Both the position numbers and the translations under genes were made by a program. 55,758 nucleotides of DNA from Mesorhizobium sp. STM 4661 (GTDB lineage: Bacteria > Pseudomonadota > Alphaproteobacteria > Rhizobiales > Rhizobiaceae): the NCBI RefSeq assembly GCF_000359125.1, contig NZ_CAAF010000045.1, forward strand, positions 1 through 55,758, in the 5' to 3' direction. A model generated the notes under the pieces. That model searched no databases. It saw only the letters and a program-made list of their open reading frames with translations, and was not told the DNA's origin. How positions within the stretch are numbered: position 1 is the first letter of the stretch; every line of letters starts with the position of its first letter. Shown one piece after another: positions 9,851-19,325 of this stretch.

Positions 9851-11545
9851 ATGTGGATGGGGGTTATCTTGGTTTTCGATTATATTGTGGTCGGCGGTGG
9901 CTCCTCCGGATGCGTCATAGCGAACAGGCTATCAGCCAATGGAAGTCGCGTCCTGCTCATCGAGGCTGGTCCTGACTTTTCCCCAGATGCCATTCCTGAT
10001 GATATTCTCGATGGTAACCCCACGAGGGCTTACTACAATCCTCGTTATCAGTGGCAATCTCTCAACGCGACCATAGTGCAGGACGTCAGCAGGCGCGCCC
10101 ACTATGAGCAAGCTCGGGTCATGGGTGGGGGCTCTACCATTAATGCTCAGGTGGCGAATCGGGGAGGGCCCGCAGACTATGACGAGTGGGCGTCTATCGG
10201 TGCGACGGGCTGGGATTGGGCAGGTGTCCTTCCATACTTCCGCCGACTTGAGTGCGATTTAGATTTTGATAATGAATTTCACGGCAACGAAGGTCCACTC
10301 CCTATCAGCCGCGTGGGTAAAGCAGAATGGTCTGGCTTTATTCGCGCTGTATCCACGGCTTACGAAGACAGAGATATACCGTTCCGGCCAGACTTTAACG
10401 GCGAGTTTGGCGATGGGCACTCAGTTGTTCCATTGACGAACCGCAACCGTCGTCGCGTCTCAGCTGCGATGGCCTATTTACCGGAAAGCGTCCGAGCTCG
10501 GCCCAACCTGAAAATCCTGTCCGAGACCACGGTCGTACGGTTAACCTTTTCAGGACGTCAAATAACTGGGGTGGAGACCGAAAGTAAGACCGGCCGGCCC
10601 TGCTATGGCGCTTCAACGGTTGTCCTATGTGCCGGGGCCATTCACTCGCCGGCCGTGCTGATGCGATCCGGAATCGGCCCAGCTGAGCAGCTGTTTAACC
10701 TCGGCATTCCAATTGTCGCAGATATAAACGGCGTAGGGAAAAACCTTCAAGAGCACCCCGGGGTCGCCGTCTCAGCGTATCTAAGACCGGGCGATCGCAT
10801 GTCGGCTAACGCGACCGGGTATATTCAGATGCATGCTCGTTACTCGTCAGGCTACGAGGGCTGCCCGTCAACCGATATGGCTATCTCAGCCCTCGCAAAG
10901 TCTGCGTGGCATCCAATCGGCAACCGCCTTGGTACACTGGCTTTCTGGGTTAATCGCTCCTACTCAACAGGAACAGTTTCGCTCAAGAATTCTTCTCATG
11001 CTATTGAGCCGGAGGTGAATTTCAATATGTTGAGCGACAAACGCGATGCTGAGCGATTGAAGGAGGCGTTTCGGTTTGTAGCACAGTTGCTTGAGCACAA
11101 GGCACTGGTGGCGGTCGCCCTCGACCCATTTCCTTCTACCTGGACTGGGCGAGCAAAGCGGATCAGCAAGTACAGTCGTCTAAATCTGGGGCTCACTTCC
11201 ATTATCGCCACCCTTATGGATAGCTCCCCGTGGCTGCGTCGAAGCCTCATAAGGTGTGCGATAACCGATGGCCGTAGCATATCAGACCTCATCCAGAGCG
11301 ACGAGCTTCTTGACCAATTTATACGCCAGAATGTCTTTGGGAACTTCCATCCGACTTCAACTTGCCGCATGGGGCCTGCTCTGGACCCAGCTAGTGTTAC
11401 GGATCCGTCCGGTCGCGTCCACCGAGTGGCGGGCTTAAGAGTTGCCGATGCGTCGGTGATGCCATTCTGCCCTAGAGCAAACACGAATATCCCAACAGTT
11501 ATGGTTGCAGAAAAAATGTCAGACGCAATGCTCAATGAGCGTTAA
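9851..11545 (+). CDS. GMC-family FAD oxidoreductase (choline dehydrogenase-like)
   Basis: A 564-residue flavoenzyme. The N-terminal dinucleotide-binding fold is clear (VVGGGSSGCVIANRLS), followed by the GMC signature region around RVMGGGSTINAQVANRG. The C-terminus holds HPTSTCRMG with the catalytic His and NTNIPTVM with the second active-site residue. GMC enzymes oxidise alcohols such as choline, glucose or aryl alcohols with FAD. The substrate cannot be read from the sequence. A GTG, ATG or TTG start a few codons downstream is possible, since the conserved part begins at residue 9 or 10. No obvious operon partner. Confidence 0.88.
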   Translation: MWMGVILVFDYIVVGGGSSGCVIANRLSANGSRVLLIEAGPDFSPDAIPDDILDGNPTRAYYNPRYQWQSLNATIVQDVSRRAHYEQARVMGGGSTINAQVANRGGPADYDEWASIGATGWDWAGVLPYFRRLECDLDFDNEFHGNEGPLPISRVGKAEWSGFIRAVSTAYEDRDIPFRPDFNGEFGDGHSVVPLTNRNRRRVSAAMAYLPESVRARPNLKILSETTVVRLTFSGRQITGVETESKTGRPCYGASTVVLCAGAIHSPAVLMRSGIGPAEQLFNLGIPIVADINGVGKNLQEHPGVAVSAYLRPGDRMSANATGYIQMHARYSSGYEGCPSTDMAISALAKSAWHPIGNRLGTLAFWVNRSYSTGTVSLKNSSHAIEPEVNFNMLSDKRDAERLKEAFRFVAQLLEHKALVAVALDPFPSTWTGRAKRISKYSRLNLGLTSIIATLMDSSPWLRRSLIRCAITDGRSISDLIQSDELLDQFIRQNVFGNFHPTSTCRMGPALDPASVTDPSGRVHRVAGLRVADASVMPFCPRANTNIPTVMVAEKMSDAMLNER

Positions 11546-11974
11546 GAGACCCGTGGGTGTCGTAGCGAGTCGTGTTTGAATCACCGCGGCGCGTCGCCAC
11601 TTCCTCTGCCGCGGGAGCGGAGCGGCTCTGGCCGCGCTGGTGCGAGAAGTCGGTGATCAAGCCGTGGGTTCCTCGCAGCCACACGCTGTTGTGATCGTGT
11701 TGTTAGGAATCCTAGGACGCGTCGCCCTGCTGTCGGGCGAATTGAGAAGCTGAGTCCTCCTGAGTCACCGGAGAACGTTTGCCGGAGCCTTATGGTGCGT
11801 CGGGCTGTTGATTCCCGTCGCCGTCGAGGTGCTCTATCGCGCCAGAAAGCTGGACCGCGGACGGCTGATAGCCTGCCGCCGCCCGACCGAATGGTGCCCG
11901 CGACGAGTTGCACCTCCCCGCCAGCCGACCCCAGCCGGCGCCGCTTTGTAGACACTCATGGCAAGACGCCTGTC
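11546..11974. other. No gene recognised
   Basis: A GC-rich stretch between the convergent GMC gene and the DUF2267 gene. A short hydrophobic frame around 11790-11850 is seen but no family match is claimed. Confidence 0.45.
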
Positions 11975-12391
11975 TCAGGCTGGCCAAAGGTCATGCAGCA
12001 CGCTTGAAGTTGCGGCCTTGGCCTCTTCGATCTCTACTGCAGAGAAACGGTCCGCTAGCTGGCTTAGGACGCAGCGGGCGATTTCTTCCGAATCCACGGC
12101 AGGGTCACGGCGGACGCCCTCGTGGACCCTGTCGAGAAAAGAAGTCCGGTTTCTGGCTTTGGGGCGGCCGGGATGCCAACCCTCGTAGTAAAGGCCGCGT
12201 AGTAAGGCTGGCATCTTCGCGCCTATGTACACCGCCTCGTTGCAATCGAGGCAGTCGCGCAGGGCGTGCAGCGTTGCAATCAGGGTGTGGAAAACCCGCT
12301 CGCGATCATGCCAACTAAGTCTCCACGCGAGATCGCTGACCCAATTCTGGGTGGCCTGCAACGCATAGTTGAGATCATCGCTTGCCGACAT
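11975..12391 (-). CDS. DUF2267 domain protein
   Basis: A 138-residue soluble protein. The block DCNEAVYIGAKMPALLRGLYYEGWHP is close to the consensus of DUF2267, a helical family common in rhizobia and often found with stress genes. The biochemical role is unknown. The ribosome site (AGGACAG) is a little far from the ATG. No neighbouring gene suggests a partner. Confidence 0.8.
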   Translation of the reverse strand: MSASDDLNYALQATQNWVSDLAWRLSWHDRERVFHTLIATLHALRDCLDCNEAVYIGAKMPALLRGLYYEGWHPGRPKARNRTSFLDRVHEGVRRDPAVDSEEIARCVLSQLADRFSAVEIEEAKAATSSVLHDLWPA

Positions 12392-12712
12392 GAGTATTTT
12401 CTGTCCTTGAAGTCAGGATCGATTACTAGCCTGCACGCGAATGCGTCTCCCGGCCTTGAGCCAGACAAAGCTCGTGAGAGGGGACGAAGCGCTACGAGGG
12501 CAGGTGGCTAGAAAAACGGTTTCCGTTCGCTCCAGATGCAAAGTGCCTGGAGCATGAATGTCGTTGATGTCGGAGTCGCATCCCGAGGCGCATTGCCGCG
12601 CGCTATACGCGCGACGCGGGACGGATCAAAAAGTGGGAGAGTTCTCCCAGCGTATCACCCGGATGCCCCGCGTCGTAGCCATAAGTCTGCGAAGCCTGAG
12701 ATCGCCGAACAC
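12392..12712. other. No gene recognised
   Basis: Spacer between the DUF2267 gene and the 2OG-Fe oxygenase gene. Only short conflicting frames. Confidence 0.45.
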
Positions 12713-13642
12713 TTACTGCAACTCGCGCGCGCGTCCGGCGCCATTTCCGGTTTCGACTGACTCGTAATTGCGCAACATCATTTCCGCGACACTGAAGGCG
12801 TGGCGCCCTTCCCGCGAAGTCAGGCGCGCGTCGACGTCGGGATAGATAAAGAAGGGAAGCGAAATTCGGTCGGTCAGGCCATTGTGCGCGACCTGATGCG
12901 GCGTACTCTTGAAGCGGTCGTCACTCAAAGCTTGAAGCATATCGCCCAAATTGACTACGAGGCTGTCGGGCAGGCTCGGCACTGGCATCCAGCGCCCGCG
13001 CAACCACACCTGCAACGACCTGGTGGGGAGTTCCTCCTGCAGCAGCAGCGTGAAGAAGCCACCATCGGTGTGCTTGGCGCACATGCCGCCGCGAGCTGGA
13101 TACCGAATTACGCGTTGCTCGAGCGTCGGCGGGCTGAAATGCCGTTGGAACCAGCCCTGTTCCATACCGATCACGTCGGCAAGCGCGGTTCCGAGTTCCG
13201 GGACGACTTCGCGGAGCACGGTAGCTTGCAAGGCAAGCAGGCTTCGCGCGAAACCAGGAGCCAAGGCCTCATCGGGAAACAGCGTGCTCCCGCCAAACGG
13301 ACGGCTGTCGCCTTCGTTGTCGATTCCGAGATCGAACACTTCCTTCGGATCGCGGCCGGCGTCGGGATGTAGGATTTCCCCGTGCAATGGACTGTATCCA
13401 CGGGCGATAGTGGGATAGATCCCTTGAGCGGCGTGACCGAAGCGTTCCTTCATCGACTGTGGCAACGCAAAGAACCGCCGGGAGGCCTCGATGGCTTGCG
13501 CGATCCGTTCCTTCGGGATGCCATGCTGGACAAGGTAGAAGAACCCGTACTCCTCGCATGCCATGCGTAAGCGCTTGCGCTCTTCAGGCCGCGTTTTGTC
13601 GGATGCCAGATTTTTCAGTGAAATTTGTGGTAGTGTGGTCAT
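12713..13642 (-). CDS. 2-oxoglutarate/Fe(II) oxygenase, isopenicillin N synthase-like
   Basis: A 309-residue enzyme of the IPNS/2OG-Fe(II) dioxygenase superfamily. The N-terminal DIOX_N region contains EEYGFFYLVQHGIP. The iron ligands are His and Asp in AKHTDGGFFTLL and the distal His in STPHQVAHN, and the Arg-x-Ser pair in DRISLPFFI binds the co-substrate carboxylate. Members hydroxylate or desaturate small molecules. The ribosome site AAGGA precedes the ATG. There is no adjacent biosynthetic gene, so the substrate is unknown. Confidence 0.87.
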   Translation of the reverse strand: MTTLPQISLKNLASDKTRPEERKRLRMACEEYGFFYLVQHGIPKERIAQAIEASRRFFALPQSMKERFGHAAQGIYPTIARGYSPLHGEILHPDAGRDPKEVFDLGIDNEGDSRPFGGSTLFPDEALAPGFARSLLALQATVLREVVPELGTALADVIGMEQGWFQRHFSPPTLEQRVIRYPARGGMCAKHTDGGFFTLLLQEELPTRSLQVWLRGRWMPVPSLPDSLVVNLGDMLQALSDDRFKSTPHQVAHNGLTDRISLPFFIYPDVDARLTSREGRHAFSVAEMMLRNYESVETGNGAGRARELQ

Positions 13643-14397
13643 AATTGTTCATCCTTGGTCCTTGGGTCTGTGAAATTCGTCGCAACTCAGCAGTCTACAT
13701 GTCTATCGCGAAGCTTCTGCGGTCGATTTAACGGTGTGCCGGCACAGCGTGCTCACATCCTGGAGAGCGAAGCCGCCGCGAACCGGCTTGCACAGCCAAT
13801 CCGACCGGACGTCGCTGCGCGAAAGACGCATCCACCCGGTATTTGAAGGGGGTCTACAAGGATTGACGATGACTTGGACATGGCGGTTATGGCGGGTTTC
13901 CTTTCAAGCCATCGTAAGGCGTGCTTCCATTGTTTTAAGTAGAGATGACTTCCTCCCATCGTGGGATGTAGATCGGCGTGTTCAGAATTTGCCTAATATC
14001 CATCGAATACCCGGTTATATCAATACAGGATCAGATAAGAATATGTTGCAAAATCATTAACTCACGACTACCTCTGCTTAATATTTCTTGCTTTGCAGTT
14101 CGATTTCAAAGGCGGCGGCAAAGGATTCTCCTAGAATGATCAACGAAACCCTGGCAGGGTTCACCAAGATTAGCCAGAACTCGCTCGATTTTCGTACCTT
14201 CCCAGGATCCGCACCTCACAACAGGGTTATATAGTGCCCGCGAAGGCCTCAAGGCGGCCGTCAGCAAGGTGCTGTCGGCGACATGGCGACCTCCGCGTCC
14301 ACTTCATGAGAAACGTGCTGGACCGCCTGCAATGATTTGGCGTAGGATTCGGGTCGAAGCAAGCCTTGCCACCACGTCTCGCGGAGCCACACCCACC
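13643..14397. other. No gene recognised, flank of IS1380 relic
   Basis: About 750 bases with only short overlapping frames. The right part may be the terminal region of the IS1380-like relic that begins at 14398. No terminal inverted repeat could be assigned by eye. Confidence 0.45.
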
Positions 14398-15205
14398 ATG
14401 ACCGACGAAACGTTGCTTGCCGCTCTCATTCCAACCGTTACGCGCAAGAAGATCACAGCTGCGTTTGATGGCGGACGTATCACTTCGGATGGCGGCGTCA
14501 TGCTTTTGGCCGGGGCCGAGCGAGGCCTGCAACTGCCCGACAGGCTGGCCGCTGCGAATCCACGATCCCCGTGATCCACAGCGAGTGACGCACGCCATGG
14601 CCGACATTCTGCGCGCCCGCATCTTTACGGCCGCTTGCGGCTACGAGGATGACAACGATCTCGACCGGCTGCACACCGACCGGGCCTTCAAGCTCGCCTG
14701 CAGGCTGTTCGACAGCGGGATTGATCTGTGCTCGCAGCCGACCTGCTCGCGCCTAGAGAATCTGCCAGACCTGCGCGCCGTCATCCGGCTCGGCTGGGTG
14801 GTGGTCGGATCTGTGGCTGTCCAACTATGCCGCGCCGCCCAAAAGCCTGACACTCGACGTCGCAGACACGCTTGATGTCGTTCCCGGCCATCAGCAGCTC
14901 TCGCTCTTCAACGCCCACGACGAGCGCTGCTTCCTGCCGACCCACATCTGTGAGGCCGTGAGCCTGTGTCCTGGCAAGACTCCGCCCGGCAAGGAGACTC
15001 GCGGCCATCTGCGCCAGCTTGTCCGGTGCATCCGCGCGCTGGCCGACCACCCGCATCCTGGTCCGCGGCGACGGCCACTTATGGCGGGGCGCAGATCATG
15101 GCCTGGTGCGAGAACAATGCGCTCGACTACCCCTTCGGATTTCCCGGCAACCGGTTCTCTGGGGTCTCGTTGAATGAAGCCGCCGATGACATCCCCACAG
15201 TGTAA
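14398..15205 (+). pseudogene. IS1380-family transposase relic
   Basis: Pieces in successive frames are KKITAAFDGGRITSDGGVML, then HDPRDPQRVTHAMADILRAR, then LDVADTLDVVPGHQQLSLFN, and finally RGDGHYGGAQIMAWCENNAL. This is the order found in IS1380-like DDE transposases, including the DGG segment with a catalytic Asp and the GDGHYG block. At least three frame changes separate the pieces and the C-terminal third is absent. The element is dead. Confidence 0.8.
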
Positions 15206-15275
15206 GAATGCCGTTCTCAACCATGACACGCCGCACGCGACTTCTGTCCAAATATTTTTGGCGTTCATGTCAAGT

Positions 15276-16121
15276 TTATACTTCTATTGTCCCGCGCTTT
15301 AGCACTTCTACGACTGCGGTTATTCTGCTATTAGCGTCCATTTTTCTCATTACATTCTTTATGTGGAAATTAACGGTATTTACAGATATCCCTAGAATCT
15401 TTCCTATTTCCCACGACGATTTCCCTCTCGCCGTCCATAGGATGCACTCTTTTTCTCTTGAAGAAAGGTTAGAAGTGCTTTCAACGCCAGTCGAATTCGT
15501 GAATTCCGTGACTCTCAGATGGAAATGTAACGCCGCAAGTTGCAAGTACGTGATTGTTCTATTGCGGAATTCACCATCCCAGGGCTGAGCAAAGTTCATG
15601 ATCGCAAAGCTGCCCTCGGGGCCGTGCAATGGGACGCTAATGCCTGACCTTAAGCCAAACGTGGCAGCCTCGTCCAAAACGCGCCGCCCGTCTTCAGTTG
15701 TGCTTTCGTCGTTGTACGCCTCGCTCCATCGAAAGGCTTCTATTCGCCTTCGACTTCTCTTGATAGTGGGGTCTATCTTGTCATAACCCATTTCGAAATA
15801 GCGCTCCCGCCATTCATCAGGGTAATTGAGCATGACAGCCGGATCGCCTCGCACCAGCTTTAAGCCTTTTCGGTCTGGTGCAAGAGAGCCATAGGCGACC
15901 CACGGACAATCAAAATTGAGGGCAAAATCAGATAGCAGGTCGAACAACTGCTTGGGTTTTCCGATACCATCAGCCTGGTCGAGAAAACGGGCAAATTCGG
16001 CCGCAAACGCCTCCCTGGCAGCCTTAGGGAAATTCATCCTGGATAACAAACAGAACTGGTCGGACACTCTAGGTGAAAGCGCTTGAAATTCAGTGACAGC
16101 AGTCGTTCGCCGGCGTTCCAT
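15276..16121 (-). CDS. LuxR-type quorum-sensing transcriptional regulator
   Basis: A 281-residue regulator with an N-terminal autoinducer-binding domain (about 50-195) and a C-terminal LuxR helix-turn-helix (about 215-275; REKECILWTARGKSSWEIGK). The ligand-pocket residues conserved in TraR/LuxR appear to be kept: Trp and Tyr in CPWVAYG, Tyr then Asp-Pro in GYDKIDP, Trp in EAFRWSEAY, and Gly in FGLRSGIS. The start at 16121 has GGAG eight bases upstream; an internal ATG at 16037 lacks proper spacing. No luxI-like synthase lies in the window, so it is an orphan here. Its targets might include island transfer or symbiosis genes, but nothing in the sequence decides this. Confidence 0.88.
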   Translation of the reverse strand: MERRRTTAVTEFQALSPRVSDQFCLLSRMNFPKAAREAFAAEFARFLDQADGIGKPKQLFDLLSDFALNFDCPWVAYGSLAPDRKGLKLVRGDPAVMLNYPDEWRERYFEMGYDKIDPTIKRSRRRIEAFRWSEAYNDESTTEDGRRVLDEAATFGLRSGISVPLHGPEGSFAIMNFAQPWDGEFRNRTITYLQLAALHFHLRVTEFTNSTGVESTSNLSSREKECILWTARGKSSWEIGKILGISVNTVNFHIKNVMRKMDANSRITAVVEVLKRGTIEV

Positions 16122-16429
16122 AGTCTCTGCTCCGTAGCCATTCGTTTGGATGTTGTCCTTGGCGCACCACAGTTTCCTCCTGTGAAGGCTACGGCTCCCC
16201 GCCCGTCATCGGCAGACCAGTGTCATCGGAGCTCTAGCATCTCACTGCGATTGGGCGAAGTTAATTTAATTTAAAACTGTGCTTCGCTGCCGTGAATTTA
16301 GTGCAACAAAGGATAAATACACGTCTAGATCATGATGCTTTTGCGACCATCACATCATGGTCAAGCAATTTCGGGTGCCTTTCAGTCTACTCACTGGTGG
16401 GCGAACAACCTTCCTACCGAGAATTGTCA

Positions 16430-16585
16430 GTTAGGCGGGGTTGAGGGTCTTGAGACGCTTCGCGAATTCTAGCTCTGACAAAATCAGCGAGGTGGTGACG
16501 GAGTTCGAAGCGCTTGAGGATGGCGTCCTGGATGGTGCGGGTCATGCGCTCGACCTCTGGCCAGGGATGCCTAAGCTTTGTAAGG
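16430..16585 (-). pseudogene. IS481-like transposase C-terminal relic
   Basis: Minus-strand frames give HPWPEVERMTRTIQDAILKRF then HLADFV, and in another frame EFAKRLKTLNPA. This is the end of an IS481/IS3-type DDE integrase (the E of the triad lies in the VERMTRTI segment). Only about 50 codons remain and one frameshift is present. Confidence 0.65.
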
Positions 16586-16599
16586 CATGATCGATATCG

Positions 16600-17170
16600 T
16601 TGCGGGCATGGCCATTTCGAAGGCATGAACGCGGAAGAGTTGCTTACGTGCGATCATTTTGTTGATTTCGGAAGCGTTCCAACTCTCACCTTTTTCTGCA
16701 CTCTGTTGGGGACGCGGTTGCAACGGGTTGCCACAGAACGTCGATGGTTCGATGGCCTTGGCGCGCAGATGCGCCTTGGGCTTGGGAGGACCGTTTATCG
16801 GAATCTTGTGTGCAGCGACATTTGTCGAGGATGACAATATCACCTTTGCCAGCGTCGGAGCGAACTGCGTTTCTACGTAGGGCTCAAACATGTGCCAGTT
16901 CATGGGGTGTTGACGACGAAATGGGCGGTTAGCCATGGCAGCGCAGCCCGGCGATGAAGCCGTTGCCGTTCTGCAACCGGGCGCAGGCGCGCGGTTCCGT
17001 TTCGTTGATGAACACCAGGCGATGCGGCTCGAGCCGAATCGGCTGGCACTTCTTACGCCACTGCTGCCGCCTGCCGATGTCGAGAGGCATGATGGCCAGC
17101 AGCATCTTTTTGAGCGGTAGCCGCCCTTAATGAGCAGACGCGTGGTCGAGTGGGAGCGACCTGGGGGCCC
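16600..17170 (-). pseudogene. IS630-family transposase relic
   Basis: Decayed minus-strand coding sequence. Recognisable pieces in different frames are RLEPHRLVFINETEP (normally LVFIDET, first catalytic Asp region) and YVETQFAPTLAKVILSSSTN (normally followed by the DN of the DDE triad). Several frameshifts and stops separate them. The relic abuts the 3' end of the 2OG-Fe oxygenase gene at 17234. Confidence 0.65.
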
Positions 17171-17233
17171 GCAGCAGCAGGCCAGTTCGGCCGCAAAGGG
17201 CGGAGGTGTCGGTCAGTCGCTGCGACATTCACG

Positions 17234-18076
17234 TCAGGTCCACCAGAGAACAAGATCTGGCCGCGCAAATCCGAAAAAGCAATTCAGCAGCACGCGACGC
17301 TTTCCGTTGCCTGATTGACGGGTAACCCCATGAACGAAACCGCCGTCAAGTAGCGCGATATCCCCGGCCTTGAGCTGGATTTCGCGACTAGGCACGGCCT
17401 CGAGATAAGCTGCGGAGTAGGGATATCCCGTGGTCTCCACACCCTGCGACTTTCGATCTGCGACTGTCGGCTTGTGACTCCATAGCCTCAAGTTACCACC
17501 TTCCTCAGGCATGCTGGGATAAAAGTTGAGTGCTGCGACGGTGTTGTGCCCCACCGCAGAAAGCTCGTAATCGTTCCCAGCACGTAACACTTGAGCGACA
17601 TCGTCGTGGGGGTCCAAGGAAAATGTGCCGCTTCCGGTCCAACTGAGAGCCCGACAAACGTTCGCCTGACCGTGTTCTGAGCGCGCCAGCCGCAATTCAA
17701 TGCCTTGGTTGTGAAGCTCGCGCTTCAACGCGTCGAATAAGGCTCGGACCGGGTCAACTAAACAGCCAAAAAGAGCGTCAACGTGCGGCCGCGCAGTTTC
17801 TGCCTCCGCGAAATAGGTGGCTGCATCCTTCCTGTAGTGGGATGCGCCGACATATTGTCCAGGGACGCCATCTTTGCGCTCCTTGAGACCGGGACTGCCA
17901 AAAAACTTCGCGGTGATCTCCTCGGCTATTTCGGTGCTGAAAGCTTGGCTGATATGCAGAGCCGTGATCTCGCCTTTTAGGACCGAGATGATCTCCGCAG
18001 TGCTGATCGAGCCGGTTCGTTCCTCGATCGTAAGAGGCGAGATGGCCGGCGTTTGACGTGCTTGGTTAGTCGCCAT
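17234..18076 (-). CDS. 2OG-Fe(II) oxygenase paired with EctB-like aminotransferase
   Basis: A 280-residue enzyme. The segment DPHDDVAQVL supplies the HxD iron ligands, FVHGVT the distal His, and KRRVLLNCFFGF the Arg that binds 2-oxoglutarate, so it is probably an active non-haem iron oxygenase. The start at 18076 is chosen over an upstream frame extension because AGGAGA stands six bases before it. Its first codons overlap the last codons of the upstream aminotransferase by 11 bases, which suggests translational coupling. The shared context suggests that it hydroxylates the aminotransferase product or a derivative, but this is inference. Confidence 0.8.
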   Translation of the reverse strand: MATNQARQTPAISPLTIEERTGSISTAEIISVLKGEITALHISQAFSTEIAEEITAKFFGSPGLKERKDGVPGQYVGASHYRKDAATYFAEAETARPHVDALFGCLVDPVRALFDALKRELHNQGIELRLARSEHGQANVCRALSWTGSGTFSLDPHDDVAQVLRAGNDYELSAVGHNTVAALNFYPSMPEEGGNLRLWSHKPTVADRKSQGVETTGYPYSAAYLEAVPSREIQLKAGDIALLDGGFVHGVTRQSGNGKRRVLLNCFFGFARPDLVLWWT

Positions 18077-19325
18077 TTGTTTTCTCCTGTAGTGCCTGAT
18101 CGAGGATGGCAATGCCGTGATCAAGTTCGTCATCTGAGATTGTTATCGGCGGAAGGACTTTGATGACGTCGCGATTTGGCCCGGAGGATTCGATCAGCAG
18201 GCCGTTTTCGAACGAGACATCGTGCACACGGCCGACAACGGCCTGTGACCGGCACTTGAGGCCGGCCATCAGACCACGGCCGCGCTTTTGTTCGATGCAC
18301 TTAGGGAATTTCGCAACGAGGCGATCAAGGTGTTCTTGCAGTTTTACGGCCGTCCCCTCGACGGCTTTAGTAAACTGCCTATCCGACCACATTTTGCACA
18401 TGGCCGCGGAAGTCACAAACGCGAGATTATTCCCTCTAAAGGTCCCGCTATGTTCTCCCGGATTCCATATGTCCATGTCGGGGCGAATCAGAACTATGGA
18501 CAACGGATTACCTGAACCGCTTAGCGATTTCGAAAGGCACACGATGTCGGGCTCGATTTTCGCGAACTCAAATGAGAAGAAGGCGCCCGTTCGTCCCGAA
18601 CCTGCCTGAATGTCATCGACGATGAAAACAACGTCGTGCTTACGGCAAATGCGCTGAATTTCTGCGAGCCATGGTGCGGATGCGGTGTTCATGCCGCCTT
18701 CTGCCTGAATGGGCTCCAGGATGATTGCGGCCGGCTTTTCTATCCCGCTGCCTGGGTCGCCCAATACGTGATCAATGTAACTCGCGGAATCGAAAGTTTG
18801 GTTCGGATAGTTCTCGTAAGGGACACGGATCACATCGTGGCGAGCAACGCCGCCAAGCTGTCTGGTTGACGCTGAACCCGACACCGCCAAGGAGCCGAGC
18901 GACATGCCATGGTACGAATTTGTGAAGGCCATGACACTCGAGCGGCCGGTATATTTTCGCGCCAGCGCCAACGCCGCTTCGTTAGCGTTTGTCCCGGTTG
19001 GCCCAGGAAACTGTATCTTGTAAGAAAGGCCTCGGGGCTTCAGGATCGACTCGACAAACACTTCGATGAAATCACGCTTTGCAGCTGTATACATATCAAG
19101 CGACAAAACAATATTTTTATCGGCAAGATATTGAATTGCCGGTGCCATAATATATTGATTGTTATGACCGTAATTGAGCGCGCCGGACCCAACAATGAAA
19201 TCAATATAAGGTTTTCCGGACTCGTCCCAGATTGTCGCCCCAAGAGACTTTGTAAAGACTGTTGGAAAGGATCGTCCATAGCGACGAACGTTAGACTCGT
19301 AAGCTTCAAAAATATCGATATCCAT
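18066..19325 (-). CDS. Class III aminotransferase, EctB-like (diaminobutyrate-2-oxoglutarate type)
   Basis: A 419-residue PLP enzyme. EctB makes 2,4-diaminobutyrate from aspartate semialdehyde with glutamate as donor. The N-terminus MDIDIFEAYESNVRRYGRSF is very close to EctB. The PLP region has FIVDDIQAGSGRTG with the ring-binding Asp and CLSKSLSGSG with the Schiff-base Lys. The start at 19325 has AGAGG seven bases upstream; an upstream in-frame extension is unlikely. No ectA or ectC follows. The next gene is a 2OG-Fe oxygenase overlapping by 11 bases, so the product is probably used for something other than ectoine. Confidence 0.87.
   Translation of the reverse strand: MDIDIFEAYESNVRRYGRSFPTVFTKSLGATIWDESGKPYIDFIVGSGALNYGHNNQYIMAPAIQYLADKNIVLSLDMYTAAKRDFIEVFVESILKPRGLSYKIQFPGPTGTNANEAALALARKYTGRSSVMAFTNSYHGMSLGSLAVSGSASTRQLGGVARHDVIRVPYENYPNQTFDSASYIDHVLGDPGSGIEKPAAIILEPIQAEGGMNTASAPWLAEIQRICRKHDVVFIVDDIQAGSGRTGAFFSFEFAKIEPDIVCLSKSLSGSGNPLSIVLIRPDMDIWNPGEHSGTFRGNNLAFVTSAAMCKMWSDRQFTKAVEGTAVKLQEHLDRLVAKFPKCIEQKRGRGLMAGLKCRSQAVVGRVHDVSFENGLLIESSGPNRDVIKVLPPITISDDELDHGIAILDQALQEKTNGD

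Noticed and set aside
17043..17057. TGGCACTTCTTACGC with sigma-54 spacing
   Set aside because: It lies inside a decayed IS630 transposase gene, with no activator site and no gene to serve.
18066..19325. Ectoine biosynthesis operon
   Set aside because: Only an EctB-like gene is present; ectA and ectC are absent and a 2OG-Fe oxygenase that is not followed by ectoine genes takes their place.
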